Positions 16,931 through 26,180 of a stretch of 64,000 bases of DNA are shown here, one piece after another. The translations under genes were made by a program, and so were the position numbers. Each line of letters starts with the position of its first letter. Within the stretch, counting starts at the first letter, position 1. This DNA is from Bifidobacterium eulemuris (lineage in GTDB: Bacteria > Actinomycetota > Actinomycetes > Actinomycetales > Bifidobacteriaceae). The notes beneath the pieces are model-generated. The model did no database searches. It saw only the letters and a program-made list of their open reading frames with translations, and was not told the origin of the DNA. The DNA is taken from positions 2,542,001 to 2,606,000 of the forward strand of contig NZ_CP062938.1 in the NCBI RefSeq assembly GCF_014898155.1. Reading direction: 5' to 3'.

Positions 16931-18277
16931 ATGACCACCTGGATCGCAACGACGCAGACGAGCAAACTTGAGGACCGTTCGGCCGACATCGCCGCCACCG
17001 GCGCCACCGCGGCCCCCGACCTGCAGCTGACCGGCGAGGAATTCCAAGCCCTGCGCGGCTTCGGCGGCTGCTTCAACGAACTCGGATGGCTGCCGCTGCA
17101 GCGCGTGAGCGAAGAGGAGCGCGACCAGATCATCAAGGAGCTGTTCAGCCCCGACGAGATGAACTTCACCTTCAACCGCGCGCCCGTCGCCGCCAACGAC
17201 TTCGCCGACCACTGGTACAGCTACGACGAGGTCGAAGGCGACTATGAGATGGAGCATTTCTCCGTCGAAAACGACGAAAGCACGCTGATCCCGTACATCC
17301 ACCGCGCCCAGGAGTGGCAGCCGGACATGCAGCTGTTCTCCAGCCCGTGGTCGCCGCCCACCTGGATGAAGCGTCCGAAGGCCTACAACTACGGCCGTCT
17401 GATCCAGACCCCGGAGAACCTCACCGCCTACGCCAAATATCTGGTCAAGTACGTGCAGGCCTACGCCGAGCACGGCATCACCGTCAACCAGCTGCATGTG
17501 CAGAACGAGGTGTTCGCCGACCAGAAGTTCCCCAGCGCCCTGTGGGATTCCGAAGCGATGAAGGTGTTCATCCGCGACTACCTCGGACCCGCGTTCGAGG
17601 AGGTCGGCCTCGACACCGACATCTGGCTGGGCACGCTCAACGGCCCGGAGGACATGGCGTGGACCGGCGGCGGCTACGGCATGCGGCTGAACAACTACAA
17701 CCGCTACGTCGACAACATCCTCTTCGACGACGAGGCGCGCAAGTACATCAAGGGCATCGCCTACCAGTGGGCGGGGCAGAACTGCATCGCCCGCACGCAT
17801 GAGTCGTGGCCCGAGATCGAACTGATCCAGTCCGAATCCGAATGCGGCATGGGCGACAACAGCTGGGAGTATGCGGAATACATCTTCCATCTGATCAACC
17901 ACTACCTGCGCAACGGCGCCACCGCCTACACCTACTGGAACATGATCCTCGACGACCAGGATTCCACGTGGGGATGGTGGCAGAACTCCCTGTTCACCAT
18001 CACCGCCGACACCAACGAGGTGCGTCGCAACCCCGAATACTATGTGATGCGCCACTTCTCGCAATTCGTGCGTCCCGGCGCGAAGGTGCTCGGCACCACC
18101 GGCCACTTCAACTCCATGGCCATCGCCTTCCGCAACCCCGACGGTACCATCGCCGTCGTGGCGCAGAACGCGCTCGAGACCGAGATGCCGTTCGAATTCG
18201 CCGATCCGGCCGACGCCTCGCGCGGCATCAAGGCCACCCTCGCCCCACGCTCGTTCAACACCTTCGTGCTGGACTAG
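16931..18277 (+). CDS. GH30 family glycoside hydrolase (first copy)
   Basis: The 448-residue protein matches GH30 (glucosylceramidase-like barrel plus side beta domain) with no signal peptide. The acid/base is E193 in QLHVQNEVFAD; the nucleophile lies in ELIQSESECGMG (E302 or E304). Other landmarks are LRGFGGCFNELGW at the first strand and LFSSPWSPPTWMKRP. GH30 members act on beta-glucosides, beta-1,6-glucan, beta-1,6-galactan or xylan; the subfamily cannot be fixed here. AAAGGAGAATGAC precedes ATG 16931. It lies 106 bp after the broken MFS gene, consistent with import and hydrolysis of the same sugar, and is closed by a strong terminator. Confidence 0.9.
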   Translation: MTTWIATTQTSKLEDRSADIAATGATAAPDLQLTGEEFQALRGFGGCFNELGWLPLQRVSEEERDQIIKELFSPDEMNFTFNRAPVAANDFADHWYSYDEVEGDYEMEHFSVENDESTLIPYIHRAQEWQPDMQLFSSPWSPPTWMKRPKAYNYGRLIQTPENLTAYAKYLVKYVQAYAEHGITVNQLHVQNEVFADQKFPSALWDSEAMKVFIRDYLGPAFEEVGLDTDIWLGTLNGPEDMAWTGGGYGMRLNNYNRYVDNILFDDEARKYIKGIAYQWAGQNCIARTHESWPEIELIQSESECGMGDNSWEYAEYIFHLINHYLRNGATAYTYWNMILDDQDSTWGWWQNSLFTITADTNEVRRNPEYYVMRHFSQFVRPGAKVLGTTGHFNSMAIAFRNPDGTIAVVAQNALETEMPFEFADPADASRGIKATLAPRSFNTFVLD

Positions 18278-18294
18278 GGGAGCGGCTGAAGCCA

Positions 18295-18349
18295 TAAGCG
18301 AACGTCTTGCGGACCATTCGGAAAGGATGTGCCGCAAGACGTTCGCTTA
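18295..18349 (+). terminator. Rho-independent terminator
   Basis: An exact 18-bp stem TAAGCGAACGTCTTGCGG (18295-18312) and its complement (18332-18349) has a 19-nt loop and is followed by GCTGTTTTCCC. It ends the transporter-GH30 unit and separates it from the opposing gene at 18436. Confidence 0.85.
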
Positions 18350-18435
18350 GCTGTTTTCCCTACGTTGTGCCGGGTATCCGGACCGCAGCTGGATCCGCGG
18401 CCCGCTGTCAATCGGAAAGTGATCGCTCCATGGAC

Positions 18436-18837
18436 TCATCCTCGAGGGAGATGGGTCTTTATCCATTGCGTCGCGATGGAAAGCAGCACTCCGCCTGAGG
18501 AAAAAACGAAGCCGAGTATCAGGTAATCGAGCGGCGAAAAGTAGAGATTCCATCCATAGAGCATATTCAACGACGTGCCGATAATCATCGTCGCAATCAA
18601 TGACGATATCCCCGAAAGCAGTACGGTCATCAAGTTCGCGCATACGCCTCGACGGGATTTCCCCGATCTGAATCCGATATAACAAAGCTGGCATGGCAGG
18701 ACGATCCATAGCACGCCGTAAATCGACAGAACCGACGGGAACACCCATATGACCACAAGCGATACTATCCAGATAAGCGCCTGAATCAATATGATGTGAT
18801 TGAATCCCAGAGGCATCTTCTTCGATGGCGTTTTCAT
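18436..18837 (-). CDS. small membrane protein, unrecognised
   Basis: The 133-residue product is strongly hydrophobic, with four likely transmembrane helices (about residues 12-34, 37-55, 66-90 and 100-123) and a basic loop SGKSRRG near the middle. I do not recognise a family. The hydrophobic periodicity and positive inner loop support it over the overlapping 18347-18853 frame, which encodes a charged, unstructured peptide. The Shine-Dalgarno is weak. Codon usage is more AT-rich than its neighbours, hinting at recent acquisition. Confidence 0.6.
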   Translation of the reverse strand: MKTPSKKMPLGFNHIILIQALIWIVSLVVIWVFPSVLSIYGVLWIVLPCQLCYIGFRSGKSRRGVCANLMTVLLSGISSLIATMIIGTSLNMLYGWNLYFSPLDYLILGFVFSSGGVLLSIATQWIKTHLPRG

Positions 18838-19017
18838 ATGAAAAGGCTATCACTTTTGCTCTGTCTAGGGATTAACGCGAGTATGTTGACTTGAACGAGT
18901 GTGAGTGATGAGCAATGGAACGTCATGAATCCGTGCGCTCGTCCGCGTAATACCTTCTGCTGGAATAGCTTGTTGATGCGTCAGAATAAGTTCGGATCGT
19001 CAGGCTTTGGCATTGAC

Positions 19018-19076
19018 ACGATGGGCTGGCTTTTGCGATACGTCAGTCATCGATATCGCAAAAGCCAGCCCATCGT
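19018..19076. terminator. long perfect hairpin terminator
   Basis: Arms 19018-19040 and 19054-19076 are exact 23-bp complements (ending GGCTTTTGCGATA at the loop side) with a 13-nt loop. It lies 10 bp after the stop of the minus-strand GH30 gene. There is no long U-run, so it could also protect the RNA 3' end. Confidence 0.75.
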
Positions 19077-19085
19077 TGCAAATCG

Positions 19086-20636
19086 TCAATTCCGCATACG
19101 GGTTTTGCCGGGCGGCACATCCCCAGCCAAATCGGCGGGGAGTGGGTTGAGTTCGAATTGGTCGTCGTTGGGGACGGTGGATTGGTTGATGGGGTGGTGG
19201 TTTTTGTGCATGGTGACGGTGCCCCAGGCGGGCACGACGACCTTCTGCCACGCGCCGCCCATCCCGTTGATGGTCACGGCCGCCTCGATGGGTTCTCCGG
19301 TCGGGTTGTAGATGTGCGCGGACACGCCCCCGTCGGGCGCGAGGAACGCGACCGATCCCAGGCCGCCGGACCATCCGTCGGGCGTGTGGTTGGACGAGCG
19401 CACGACCACGCTCCCGGGCTCGACGTCCTGGCCGAAGGCGCGCAGCATGAAGTACTCGAGGTTGCGGATCACGCCGCCGGTCTCGTGGTGGACGGTGACC
19501 ACGCCGCGCCGTCCGGTCGCGCCGACCTGGTTGGGCAGGCCGCGCTCGTCGAGCGCGAGGTTCCACAGGGCGATGAACCCCTCCCCGTTGCGCACGAGCC
19601 AGTTGCCGATGACGCCGGACATGATGTGCGCGGCGTCCTCGGGGGTCTCGTCGATCATGCAGCGGCGCTCGGTCATGCCCAGCGTCCAGTGCGGGTAGGC
19701 GCGCGACGCGTTGAAGAAGTTCTCGTACGGGCCCTCGTAGGTGTGCACGGTCAGCCCGTCGATCGAGGACGCCTGGTCCGGGGTGACCAGGTCGCGCACC
19801 GGCCACATGAGGTTGTGGGTGGAGTCGTCGTTGACGAAGATGCGCATCTCGGGGAACCGCTCGTTCATCGCGGGGCGCAGGAAGTCGTGGACGAACGCGG
19901 CCTGCTCCTTGAGGGTCCACATCATGGCCGGCCATTTGGGCGCGTTGGAGGGCTCGTTCTGCACGGTCACGCCCCAGATCGGGATGCCCAGTTTGGCCAT
20001 CTCCTCGACGTATCTGACGAAGTAGCGCGCGTAGCAGCCCTCGAAGGAGTCGTGCATCGGGTCGAAGCCGTTGCCGGTCCACTCGCCGAAGCGCAGGCGG
20101 CCGCCCTGGCACAGGTGGCCGGTGTTCTTCATCCAGGCCGGCGCGCTCCACGGCGAGGCGATGATTTTGACGGCCGGGTTGATCGCGAGGATCTCCTGAA
20201 GGACCGGGACGATGTGCTTGAGGTCCTTGGTCGCGTCCGGCGCGCCGGGCTCGCCCTCGCCCAGGGAGAACTTGGAGAGCGTGTTGTCGTGCTCGCCGAA
20301 GGGCACGTCGTCGTACGTGTAGTACGGCTGGGCCGCGGGTTCGCACGAGCCCAACGGGACGCGCACCACGGAGAACCCGCCCCGCTCCGGGTTGAAGCAG
20401 TCGTCCAGGAACTCGTGGCGCCGCTCGGCGTCCATGCTGTTCCAGATCAACGAGGCCGCGGCGTCGGTGATGGCCGCGCCCGCGCCGATCCACGGCTGCC
20501 TGCGGTCGGCGGGATCGACCACGATCCTGACCGCGTCCCCCGGACCATCGACCACGGCCGGCACCGCCAGCGCCTCGCGACGCTGCGACAGATCACCCGA
20601 CGTCGACGTCCAAAACTCATCAGAGAACTTCAACAT
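19086..20636 (-). CDS. GH30 family glycoside hydrolase (second copy)
   Basis: The 516-residue protein is a second, clearly distinct GH30 enzyme, closer to the classical glucosylceramidase pattern: WIGAGAAITDAAASLIW, ASPWSAPAWMKNTG, acid/base E228 in WGVTVQNEPSNAPKW, and nucleophile candidate E323 in TLGMTERRC. A C-terminal beta-sandwich follows the barrel, and the last residues (PPGKTRMRN) are basic. No signal peptide is visible, so it acts in the cytoplasm. It lies 33 bp downstream of the GH2 gene on the same strand and is probably co-transcribed with it from the LacI-controlled promoter at 23338-23365. The exact beta-glycoside is not readable. Confidence 0.9.
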   Translation of the reverse strand: MLKFSDEFWTSTSGDLSQRREALAVPAVVDGPGDAVRIVVDPADRRQPWIGAGAAITDAAASLIWNSMDAERRHEFLDDCFNPERGGFSVVRVPLGSCEPAAQPYYTYDDVPFGEHDNTLSKFSLGEGEPGAPDATKDLKHIVPVLQEILAINPAVKIIASPWSAPAWMKNTGHLCQGGRLRFGEWTGNGFDPMHDSFEGCYARYFVRYVEEMAKLGIPIWGVTVQNEPSNAPKWPAMMWTLKEQAAFVHDFLRPAMNERFPEMRIFVNDDSTHNLMWPVRDLVTPDQASSIDGLTVHTYEGPYENFFNASRAYPHWTLGMTERRCMIDETPEDAAHIMSGVIGNWLVRNGEGFIALWNLALDERGLPNQVGATGRRGVVTVHHETGGVIRNLEYFMLRAFGQDVEPGSVVVRSSNHTPDGWSGGLGSVAFLAPDGGVSAHIYNPTGEPIEAAVTINGMGGAWQKVVVPAWGTVTMHKNHHPINQSTVPNDDQFELNPLPADLAGDVPPGKTRMRN

Positions 20637-20669
20637 TATTACTCTTTCTTTGGTTGGGATGGCATGTGA

Positions 20670-23267
20670 TTATTTGATGCTGGAAACGACGTCGATGCGG
20701 ATGACGTTGCCTTGCTCGTCTGTGAATAGCGCATAGTCGGCCGGTGTTAGATTCGCCGGTAGGATTGCGTGGAAGTCAAGACGCCCATCTCCGCGAACTT
20801 CGAATGCCTTCTCCCATTGCGCCGGCGTGATTTGGGACAGTTCTCGATCGGCCACCATCCGTCGTGTCGCCGTGTCAAATGTGAATCCGGAATTCTCATG
20901 GGCGACGATGCTGGCCGGCTCTCCGGTATGTCGGATCTCCGTCGCCGATGGCCGGTCATCCGCAACGGTGTTGTCCGGCAGACGCGTCCATATCGCCGAA
21001 TCCTTCACGGTCTCGGTGTCGCAGCCGTCTGTCGAACCGTACGCCCACACCGTATAAATGCCTGGTTCTTGCATCTGCCCCGGCACCACGAATACGCCGT
21101 TGCCTCGGTATTCGGCCTGAATCTTGGTTTGGGGCATGCCGTCGTGGGAGATTTTGACCCAAACCCGATCGGTGTTCGAGTAGATGCGGATATCGGTCGG
21201 GCCTTCGGCGCGCACGTGGTAGCGTTTCGAGACGAGATGGACGAACGGGTCCGCATGGTTCCAGTTCGCTTTGTACAGGTAGAACGCGTCTTTACGGGTG
21301 CGGCGGTCGCGTGTGACGAGACCCTTGTTGTTGAGCTCGAAGCGTCCGGCTTCGCTGGGACGGTGGTCGACGCTGAAATCGAACAGTGACCATGCCGATG
21401 AACTCCAAATCCACGGATGGGTGTTGATGTATGCCAGAGCCTCCTCGTGGATGTCGCACTGGAATTCCTCAGGGTGCCACGATCCGTTCGGGCGTACCTC
21501 GTCACAGGTCGGATGGAGGGCGTGCTGTCGGATGTTGGCACCAGCTCCGTATTCGGAGACGCCGAGCGGACGAGTCTCTGCCGCGCGGCGCTTGTCCATC
21601 AGGAGTCCGAACCCCGGTTCCATATACCAGCTCGGATAGATGTTCCACGAGATCAGATCGCTTGACCAATTCTCATAGGAGGAGTGCGCCTCGAACTGGT
21701 CCGTGGCTTGCGTGGTGTAGCGGGTCGGATCCTCCTGATGGACGATCGAGTCGAGTCGTTCCATAAGCTCGGGCATGGCGATCCAGGAATTCGATGTGGC
21801 TCGGTTGCCGACTTCGTTCTGCAATCCCCAGAAGCAGATTGAAGGACGGTTGAACTGTTGACGGACCAGTTCGGTCATTTGCGCGCAGGTGACATTCGCG
21901 AAAGCCGGATCTTCCCCTACCCAGTCGACGAACGGGATTTCCGCCCATACGACGATGCCGTTGGCGTCGCAGAGGTCATAGAAGTAATTCGCATGCGGGT
22001 AGTGCGCGAGACGCAGATAATTGGCTCCAAGATCGAGTGCGATGCGGATATCCTCCAGATGGTTGGCGTTGGTCAGGCAATTACCGACGCCTTCGCGTTC
22101 CTGATGGCGTGCGACTCCCCGCAGTGGATGGGAAACGCCGTTGATATGGAAACCGGTTTCGGGATCGACGTGGAACCATCGGTAACCGATTCGTTCAACC
22201 ACCGAGTCGATCGGGTTGCCGTCGGAGTCGGCTATCTGGAGAAGAACGGTGTACTGGTACCCGACATCCGACCGGTCGGCGCCTCGCGAGTAATCAATCG
22301 GCCGCCAAAGGTGCGGGTCGTCGACCTCCATTTCTTGGACGATTGTTGTTCCGTCGTTCGCGGCGATCTCAACCTGACGGCGTTCCGACACGACGATTGC
22401 GCCGTCGGCCTGTGCGATGCGGACGGTCGCCACCACTTGCCGCGTGTAATCCGAATTGTTGACGAGACGTGCGCGGACGACGGTGCGTCCCAGATGTTCG
22501 GGTCTGTCGGACGAATCTCGTTTGCCGGCGTTCGGTGTGGCGACGTAGAGACCGGACGAACCGTAATCATCGAGATCGATATGCACGGTATCGGCGATGA
22601 CCAGATACGCCTCGCGGTAGATGCCGCCGTAGAAGTCGAAGTCGGCGAACAACGGTGCGACTCGGGCATCGAAACGATTGTCGACGCGGACCGCGATGAC
22701 ATTGTCCCCCTCATGCAGGTCGGAACCGATATTGACTCGGAAAGCCGCGTATCCGCCCAAGTGCGTGGTCCGATCGCCGGTATCGCGCGCGTCGTCGGCG
22801 GGTGTTTTGGGTGTTATCGTTTGTCTGATTCCGTTGACGTAAACCGATGTCATGGTATTGGCACCGAGGAACTCGAGATATGCGACGCGGCCGTCAAGCG
22901 CTCCGGCGTCGATATTCAGATGGGTGCGGTACCAGCCTACGGTACGTCGCATATCACCAAGCACGCCATTGCATGTGTCCTCGGCGTTCCACGTGTGGGG
23001 CAGCGTCACGTGGGTCCATGTGGAGTCGTCATAGCCTGCCGCGGCAGGCTCGAGGGAATCGATGCTGCCGCCGTGGCTCGAGAACATCCAGTCGGCTTGG
23101 GTCAAGTCGATGAGGCGACGCTCGGCGCCGTGGTTGAGTAGGGTCTTGAGTGCGTTGTCCCGCACGCGCAGGTCAGACGTGACGGGTATGCGCGCGGGTG
23201 GTGTGGCGAACCCAGGCGCCGATGCCTGTGGTTGTGTTGTGAGTGGTGTCATCGCTGACGACTGCAT
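20670..23267 (-). CDS. GH2 family beta-glycosidase (beta-galactosidase-like)
   Basis: The 865-residue protein shows the GH2 order: sugar-binding jelly roll (about 50-230), immunoglobulin-like domain (about 235-365), TIM barrel (about 370-680) and a C-terminal beta domain. The acid/base is E485 in CFWGLQNEVGNRA and the nucleophile E572 in PLGVSEYGAGAN. There is no signal peptide. AAAGGAC lies 6 nt before ATG 23267. A LacI operator and promoter lie upstream and the LacI gene itself comes just before, so GH2 plus GH30 form a LacI-controlled unit. Beta-galactosidase is the default reading; beta-glucuronidase or beta-mannosidase activity cannot be excluded by sequence alone. Confidence 0.92.
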   Translation of the reverse strand: MQSSAMTPLTTQPQASAPGFATPPARIPVTSDLRVRDNALKTLLNHGAERRLIDLTQADWMFSSHGGSIDSLEPAAAGYDDSTWTHVTLPHTWNAEDTCNGVLGDMRRTVGWYRTHLNIDAGALDGRVAYLEFLGANTMTSVYVNGIRQTITPKTPADDARDTGDRTTHLGGYAAFRVNIGSDLHEGDNVIAVRVDNRFDARVAPLFADFDFYGGIYREAYLVIADTVHIDLDDYGSSGLYVATPNAGKRDSSDRPEHLGRTVVRARLVNNSDYTRQVVATVRIAQADGAIVVSERRQVEIAANDGTTIVQEMEVDDPHLWRPIDYSRGADRSDVGYQYTVLLQIADSDGNPIDSVVERIGYRWFHVDPETGFHINGVSHPLRGVARHQEREGVGNCLTNANHLEDIRIALDLGANYLRLAHYPHANYFYDLCDANGIVVWAEIPFVDWVGEDPAFANVTCAQMTELVRQQFNRPSICFWGLQNEVGNRATSNSWIAMPELMERLDSIVHQEDPTRYTTQATDQFEAHSSYENWSSDLISWNIYPSWYMEPGFGLLMDKRRAAETRPLGVSEYGAGANIRQHALHPTCDEVRPNGSWHPEEFQCDIHEEALAYINTHPWIWSSSAWSLFDFSVDHRPSEAGRFELNNKGLVTRDRRTRKDAFYLYKANWNHADPFVHLVSKRYHVRAEGPTDIRIYSNTDRVWVKISHDGMPQTKIQAEYRGNGVFVVPGQMQEPGIYTVWAYGSTDGCDTETVKDSAIWTRLPDNTVADDRPSATEIRHTGEPASIVAHENSGFTFDTATRRMVADRELSQITPAQWEKAFEVRGDGRLDFHAILPANLTPADYALFTDEQGNVIRIDVVSSIK

Positions 23268-23331
23268 GGTTGTCCTTTCGATGGATCGTCATTGGACCAT
23301 GTGACTTTGCGGTTGATCTCCGCAAGTTGTC

Positions 23332-23343
23332 TTTAACGTTAAA
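23332..23343. promoter_or_regulatory. LacI operator of the GH2-GH30 unit
   Basis: TTTAACGTTAAA is a perfect 12-bp palindrome with the central CG typical of LacI-family sites. It overlaps the -10 region of a minus-strand promoter and pairs with the similar site at 24624-24635. Confidence 0.8.
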
Positions 23344-23365
23344 CACTGAGGCGCACGATTGTCAA
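23338..23365 (-). promoter_or_regulatory. promoter of the GH2-GH30 unit
   Basis: On the minus strand TTGACA (complement of 23360-23365), a 16-nt spacer and TTTAAC (complement of 23338-23343) form a promoter whose -10 box lies inside the LacI palindrome. Confidence 0.6.
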
Positions 23366-23420
23366 ACGCCATGTGTTTCGCAAAGAGGGAAGCTATCCGA
23401 GTCGCAGTCCGCCGCGTGGC

Positions 23421-24494
23421 TTAGTCATCCGTCGACCGCCGAAGGACCAGGCGTGACGGCACGATTTGTTCGTTTGGCTCGCCGCGCTGTCCGGTATTGA
23501 TCTGCTGAATCAGCGATTCGACGGCAAGATGGGTAATCTTCGATAGATCGGGGTCCACCGATGATAGCGGTGGGGCGAAAAACGCGGATTCCGCCAAGTT
23601 GTCGAAACCGATGACCTTGACGTCCTGCGGCACGCGGAATCCCATTCGCTGAAGTCCTGATATGACGCCCCAGGCGGTTGTGTCGTTGACCACAAAGACT
23701 CCGTCGGCGCGCCCTCCGTCGGTGACGATGTCGGCGATGGCCTGCGCTCCGTTCGCGGAATGCATCAGACCGGATCCGCGTACGAGCGAGGAATCGTAAG
23801 GAAATCCCAGCTCCTCGAGTTGTTGGCGGTATCCATGGAATCTGAGCCAGACCGATGATGTTCGCATATCGGTTGGCTCGGGGATCCGATTCGGGCCGAT
23901 CATGGCGATTTTCGTGCAGCCATGGTCGGCGAGGCAAGCGGTGGCCGCTTTCGCCCCGTCGATGTTGTCGACCTGGATGTGAGGCGCGGGGGCGTTCGGA
24001 ATGCTGGATCCGAGCACCACCATAGGAAAGCTTCCCTCCAATAGGCGGGCGTCCTCGTATCCAAGTTCCGTCGATGAGAGGATGAGTCCGTCGACCCCAT
24101 GGTTGCGTGCGATTTCGATGCTGGCGGCTTCGGCGTCTCTGCTGTTGCTGCAGGAGCGGATGATGACGTCATAGCCGTGCCGTTCGGCTTGATCGATGAC
24201 GTCTCCAGCCATCTGTGCGAAGTAGTTCTGGCGAATATCGGGCACCGCCAACAGGATTTTGCCGGTTTTTCCGATGCGTAGATTCCTGGCCGTCGTGTTC
24301 GGCATGTAGCCGGTTTCCTTCAAGGCCGCGGCGATACGCTGTTTCATGCCGTCGCTCATGAACTGGTATCCGTGGAGATAGTTCGAGACCGATTGCGGTG
24401 AAGTGCCGGCCTTTCGCGCAACGTCGCTTAATGTGGCTGGGCGGTGGTCGGACTTCTTCGATGCCGGGGCTTTTCGCGGGGTCGATTTCTTCAT
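23421..24494 (-). CDS. LacI family transcriptional regulator
   Basis: The 357-residue protein has a Lys-rich N-terminal extension, a LacI helix-turn-helix with hinge (about residues 20-75: TLSDVARKAGTSPQSVSNYLHG, PNTTARNLRIGKTG) and a periplasmic-binding-protein-like sensor domain. It sits between two sets of target genes: divergent to the sugar ABC operon and upstream of GH2-GH30, each with a near-identical palindrome. The likely inducer is the oligosaccharide imported by the ABC system. GGGAGC lies just before ATG 24494. Confidence 0.93.
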   Translation of the reverse strand: MKKSTPRKAPASKKSDHRPATLSDVARKAGTSPQSVSNYLHGYQFMSDGMKQRIAAALKETGYMPNTTARNLRIGKTGKILLAVPDIRQNYFAQMAGDVIDQAERHGYDVIIRSCSNSRDAEAASIEIARNHGVDGLILSSTELGYEDARLLEGSFPMVVLGSSIPNAPAPHIQVDNIDGAKAATACLADHGCTKIAMIGPNRIPEPTDMRTSSVWLRFHGYRQQLEELGFPYDSSLVRGSGLMHSANGAQAIADIVTDGGRADGVFVVNDTTAWGVISGLQRMGFRVPQDVKVIGFDNLAESAFFAPPLSSVDPDLSKITHLAVESLIQQINTGQRGEPNEQIVPSRLVLRRSTDD

Positions 24495-24623
24495 GCGCTC
24501 CCTTTCTCCGATGTACCGAACCTATCATACGAGGGCTTCTTGAGGACTATGGCGTGATAAAGGTGGTGACACGCCGAGAAAAATCAAGTAATAAAAGGCT
24601 TTTGGGGTTTTTTATCGATTCTG

Positions 24624-24652
24624 TTGAACGTTAAAGAAAAAAGCGGTAATCT
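24624..24652 (+). promoter_or_regulatory. LacI-controlled promoter of the sugar ABC operon
   Basis: TTGAAC (24624-24629), a 17-nt spacer and TAATCT (24647-24652) form the promoter. The operator TTGAACGTTAAA (24624-24635) covers the -35 box and differs from the GH2 operator in one base. Confidence 0.75.
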
Positions 24653-24759
24653 GAATGCTGTCGCGAAGCGAACGCTATGCGACCGCGAACAGAACATTGA
24701 CGTCTGTCAGGAAGAGGAAGTGGCCCGGCAAAGTTGCAGGCCTACCAAAAGGAGCAAAT

Positions 24760-26100
24760 ATGAAAGCTAGGAAAGTGACGGCTCTTGTCGCTTGCGCGCT
24801 TGTGGCATCCATGCTGACCGCCTGCGGCGGAACAAGCGGAAACGAAGGTGAGGAGAACGTCGCCTTCGATCCGGAGGCGAAGACCACGATCACACTGGGT
24901 GCCTGGACGGTGAGCCAGAATCCCGAATGGCAGACGATGGTGGATGCGTTCACGGAAGAATATCCGAACGTCACCATCGAAATCAAGGAATACTCGGCGG
25001 ACGATTACGACAAGCAGCTGACCGCCGATATCTCCGGGCACCAGCAGCCCGATGTCATGCCGATCAAGACGATGGCCACCTACTACACGTATGCCATTGG
25101 ATCCGGAGGTTTCGCCGATCTGACCGATGTCGCGCAGAGCTACGACGGCGATGAGAACATCGATCTGTCCGCGCTCGAAATCGACGGCAAGTATTACGCC
25201 CTGCCATATAAGAACGATTCGTGGGTGCTGTACTACAACAAGGACATGTTCGAAAAAGCGGGAGTCGACGCCCCCGACGGCACTTGGACATGGGATGACT
25301 ACACCGAAGCGGCCAAAGAGCTCAAGGAAAAGCTTCCTGAAGCCGGATATGATGCCGACAGCGTGTATCCGACGTACCTGCATAGCTGGATGGCGACCGT
25401 CCAGTCCTTCGCCACGGCGCAGAGTGACGCGTACGACCAGTTCTTTGCGGCCGACTTCAGCTATATGAAGCCGTATTATGAGCGTGCCCTCGAATGGCAG
25501 GACGAGGGGTTGACCATCGACTACAACACGGCGTTCACCACCAAGGTGCAGTACCAGTCTCAGTTCGGCACTCAAAAGGCGGCGATGATGCCTATGGGCA
25601 CGTGGTACATCTCGTCTCTGCTCAAATCCCAGAAGTCCGGTGACTCCGACGACTTCGAATGGGGACTTGCGCCGATTCCGCAGAATCCCGACGGGCAGAC
25701 ATCCGATATGCCGATGACGTTCGGCGATCCGGGTTCGTTCGCCGTGTCCTCTGAGATCTCGGGACAAGAGCTGGCCGCCGCCAAGGAATTCGTCAAGTGG
25801 GTTGCCGGCGAGGATGGATCGAAGGTTCTGGCAAGCATCGGCATTTCCCCGGCCTATACGTCGCAGACCGTCGTCGACGCGTTCTTCTCCGCCGAGGGCA
25901 TGCCTCAGGATCAGCTCTCACGCGATGCCTGGCAGAAGCACGATCGCGGACCGGAGAATCCGGTCGGCGACCACACGCAGGTCATTCAGAATCTGTTGGG
26001 CACCGCCCATTCCTCGATTATGAGCGAAAGCCAATCCATCGACGATGCGCTTGCCGAGGCGTCGCAGAACATCAAGGATCAAGGCGCCGCCGAGGAGTGA
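24760..26100 (+). CDS. sugar ABC transporter substrate-binding lipoprotein
   Basis: The 446-residue protein begins with a lipoprotein signal (basic n-region, hydrophobic stretch, lipobox LTAC with C22), followed by a Ser/Gly/Glu-rich tether and a family 1 solute-binding fold (TITLGAWTVSQNPEWQTMVDAFTEEYPNV, ALPYKNDSWVLYYNKDMFEKAG, MPMGTWYISSL). It should capture an oligosaccharide outside the cell and deliver it to the permeases encoded downstream. GGAG lies 6 nt before ATG 24760; the in-frame upstream extension has no ribosome site. It is the first gene of a LacI-controlled operon. The sugar is probably the substrate of the GH2/GH30 pair; this is inference from shared operators. Confidence 0.95.
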   Translation: MKARKVTALVACALVASMLTACGGTSGNEGEENVAFDPEAKTTITLGAWTVSQNPEWQTMVDAFTEEYPNVTIEIKEYSADDYDKQLTADISGHQQPDVMPIKTMATYYTYAIGSGGFADLTDVAQSYDGDENIDLSALEIDGKYYALPYKNDSWVLYYNKDMFEKAGVDAPDGTWTWDDYTEAAKELKEKLPEAGYDADSVYPTYLHSWMATVQSFATAQSDAYDQFFAADFSYMKPYYERALEWQDEGLTIDYNTAFTTKVQYQSQFGTQKAAMMPMGTWYISSLLKSQKSGDSDDFEWGLAPIPQNPDGQTSDMPMTFGDPGSFAVSSEISGQELAAAKEFVKWVAGEDGSKVLASIGISPAYTSQTVVDAFFSAEGMPQDQLSRDAWQKHDRGPENPVGDHTQVIQNLLGTAHSSIMSESQSIDDALAEASQNIKDQGAAEE

Positions 26101-26180
26101 CGGTAACCCGATCCGCGAGGCTGGGTGGCGGTTTCGGACAGGCCGCCACCCCAAGTCTTTGAACAGTCATGGAGGCAACA

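Noticed and set aside
18901..19017. Frame starting VSDEQWNVMNP, reminiscent of the start of IS5-type transposases
   Set aside because: Only about six residues resemble the family and the rest does not; too weak to call a remnant.
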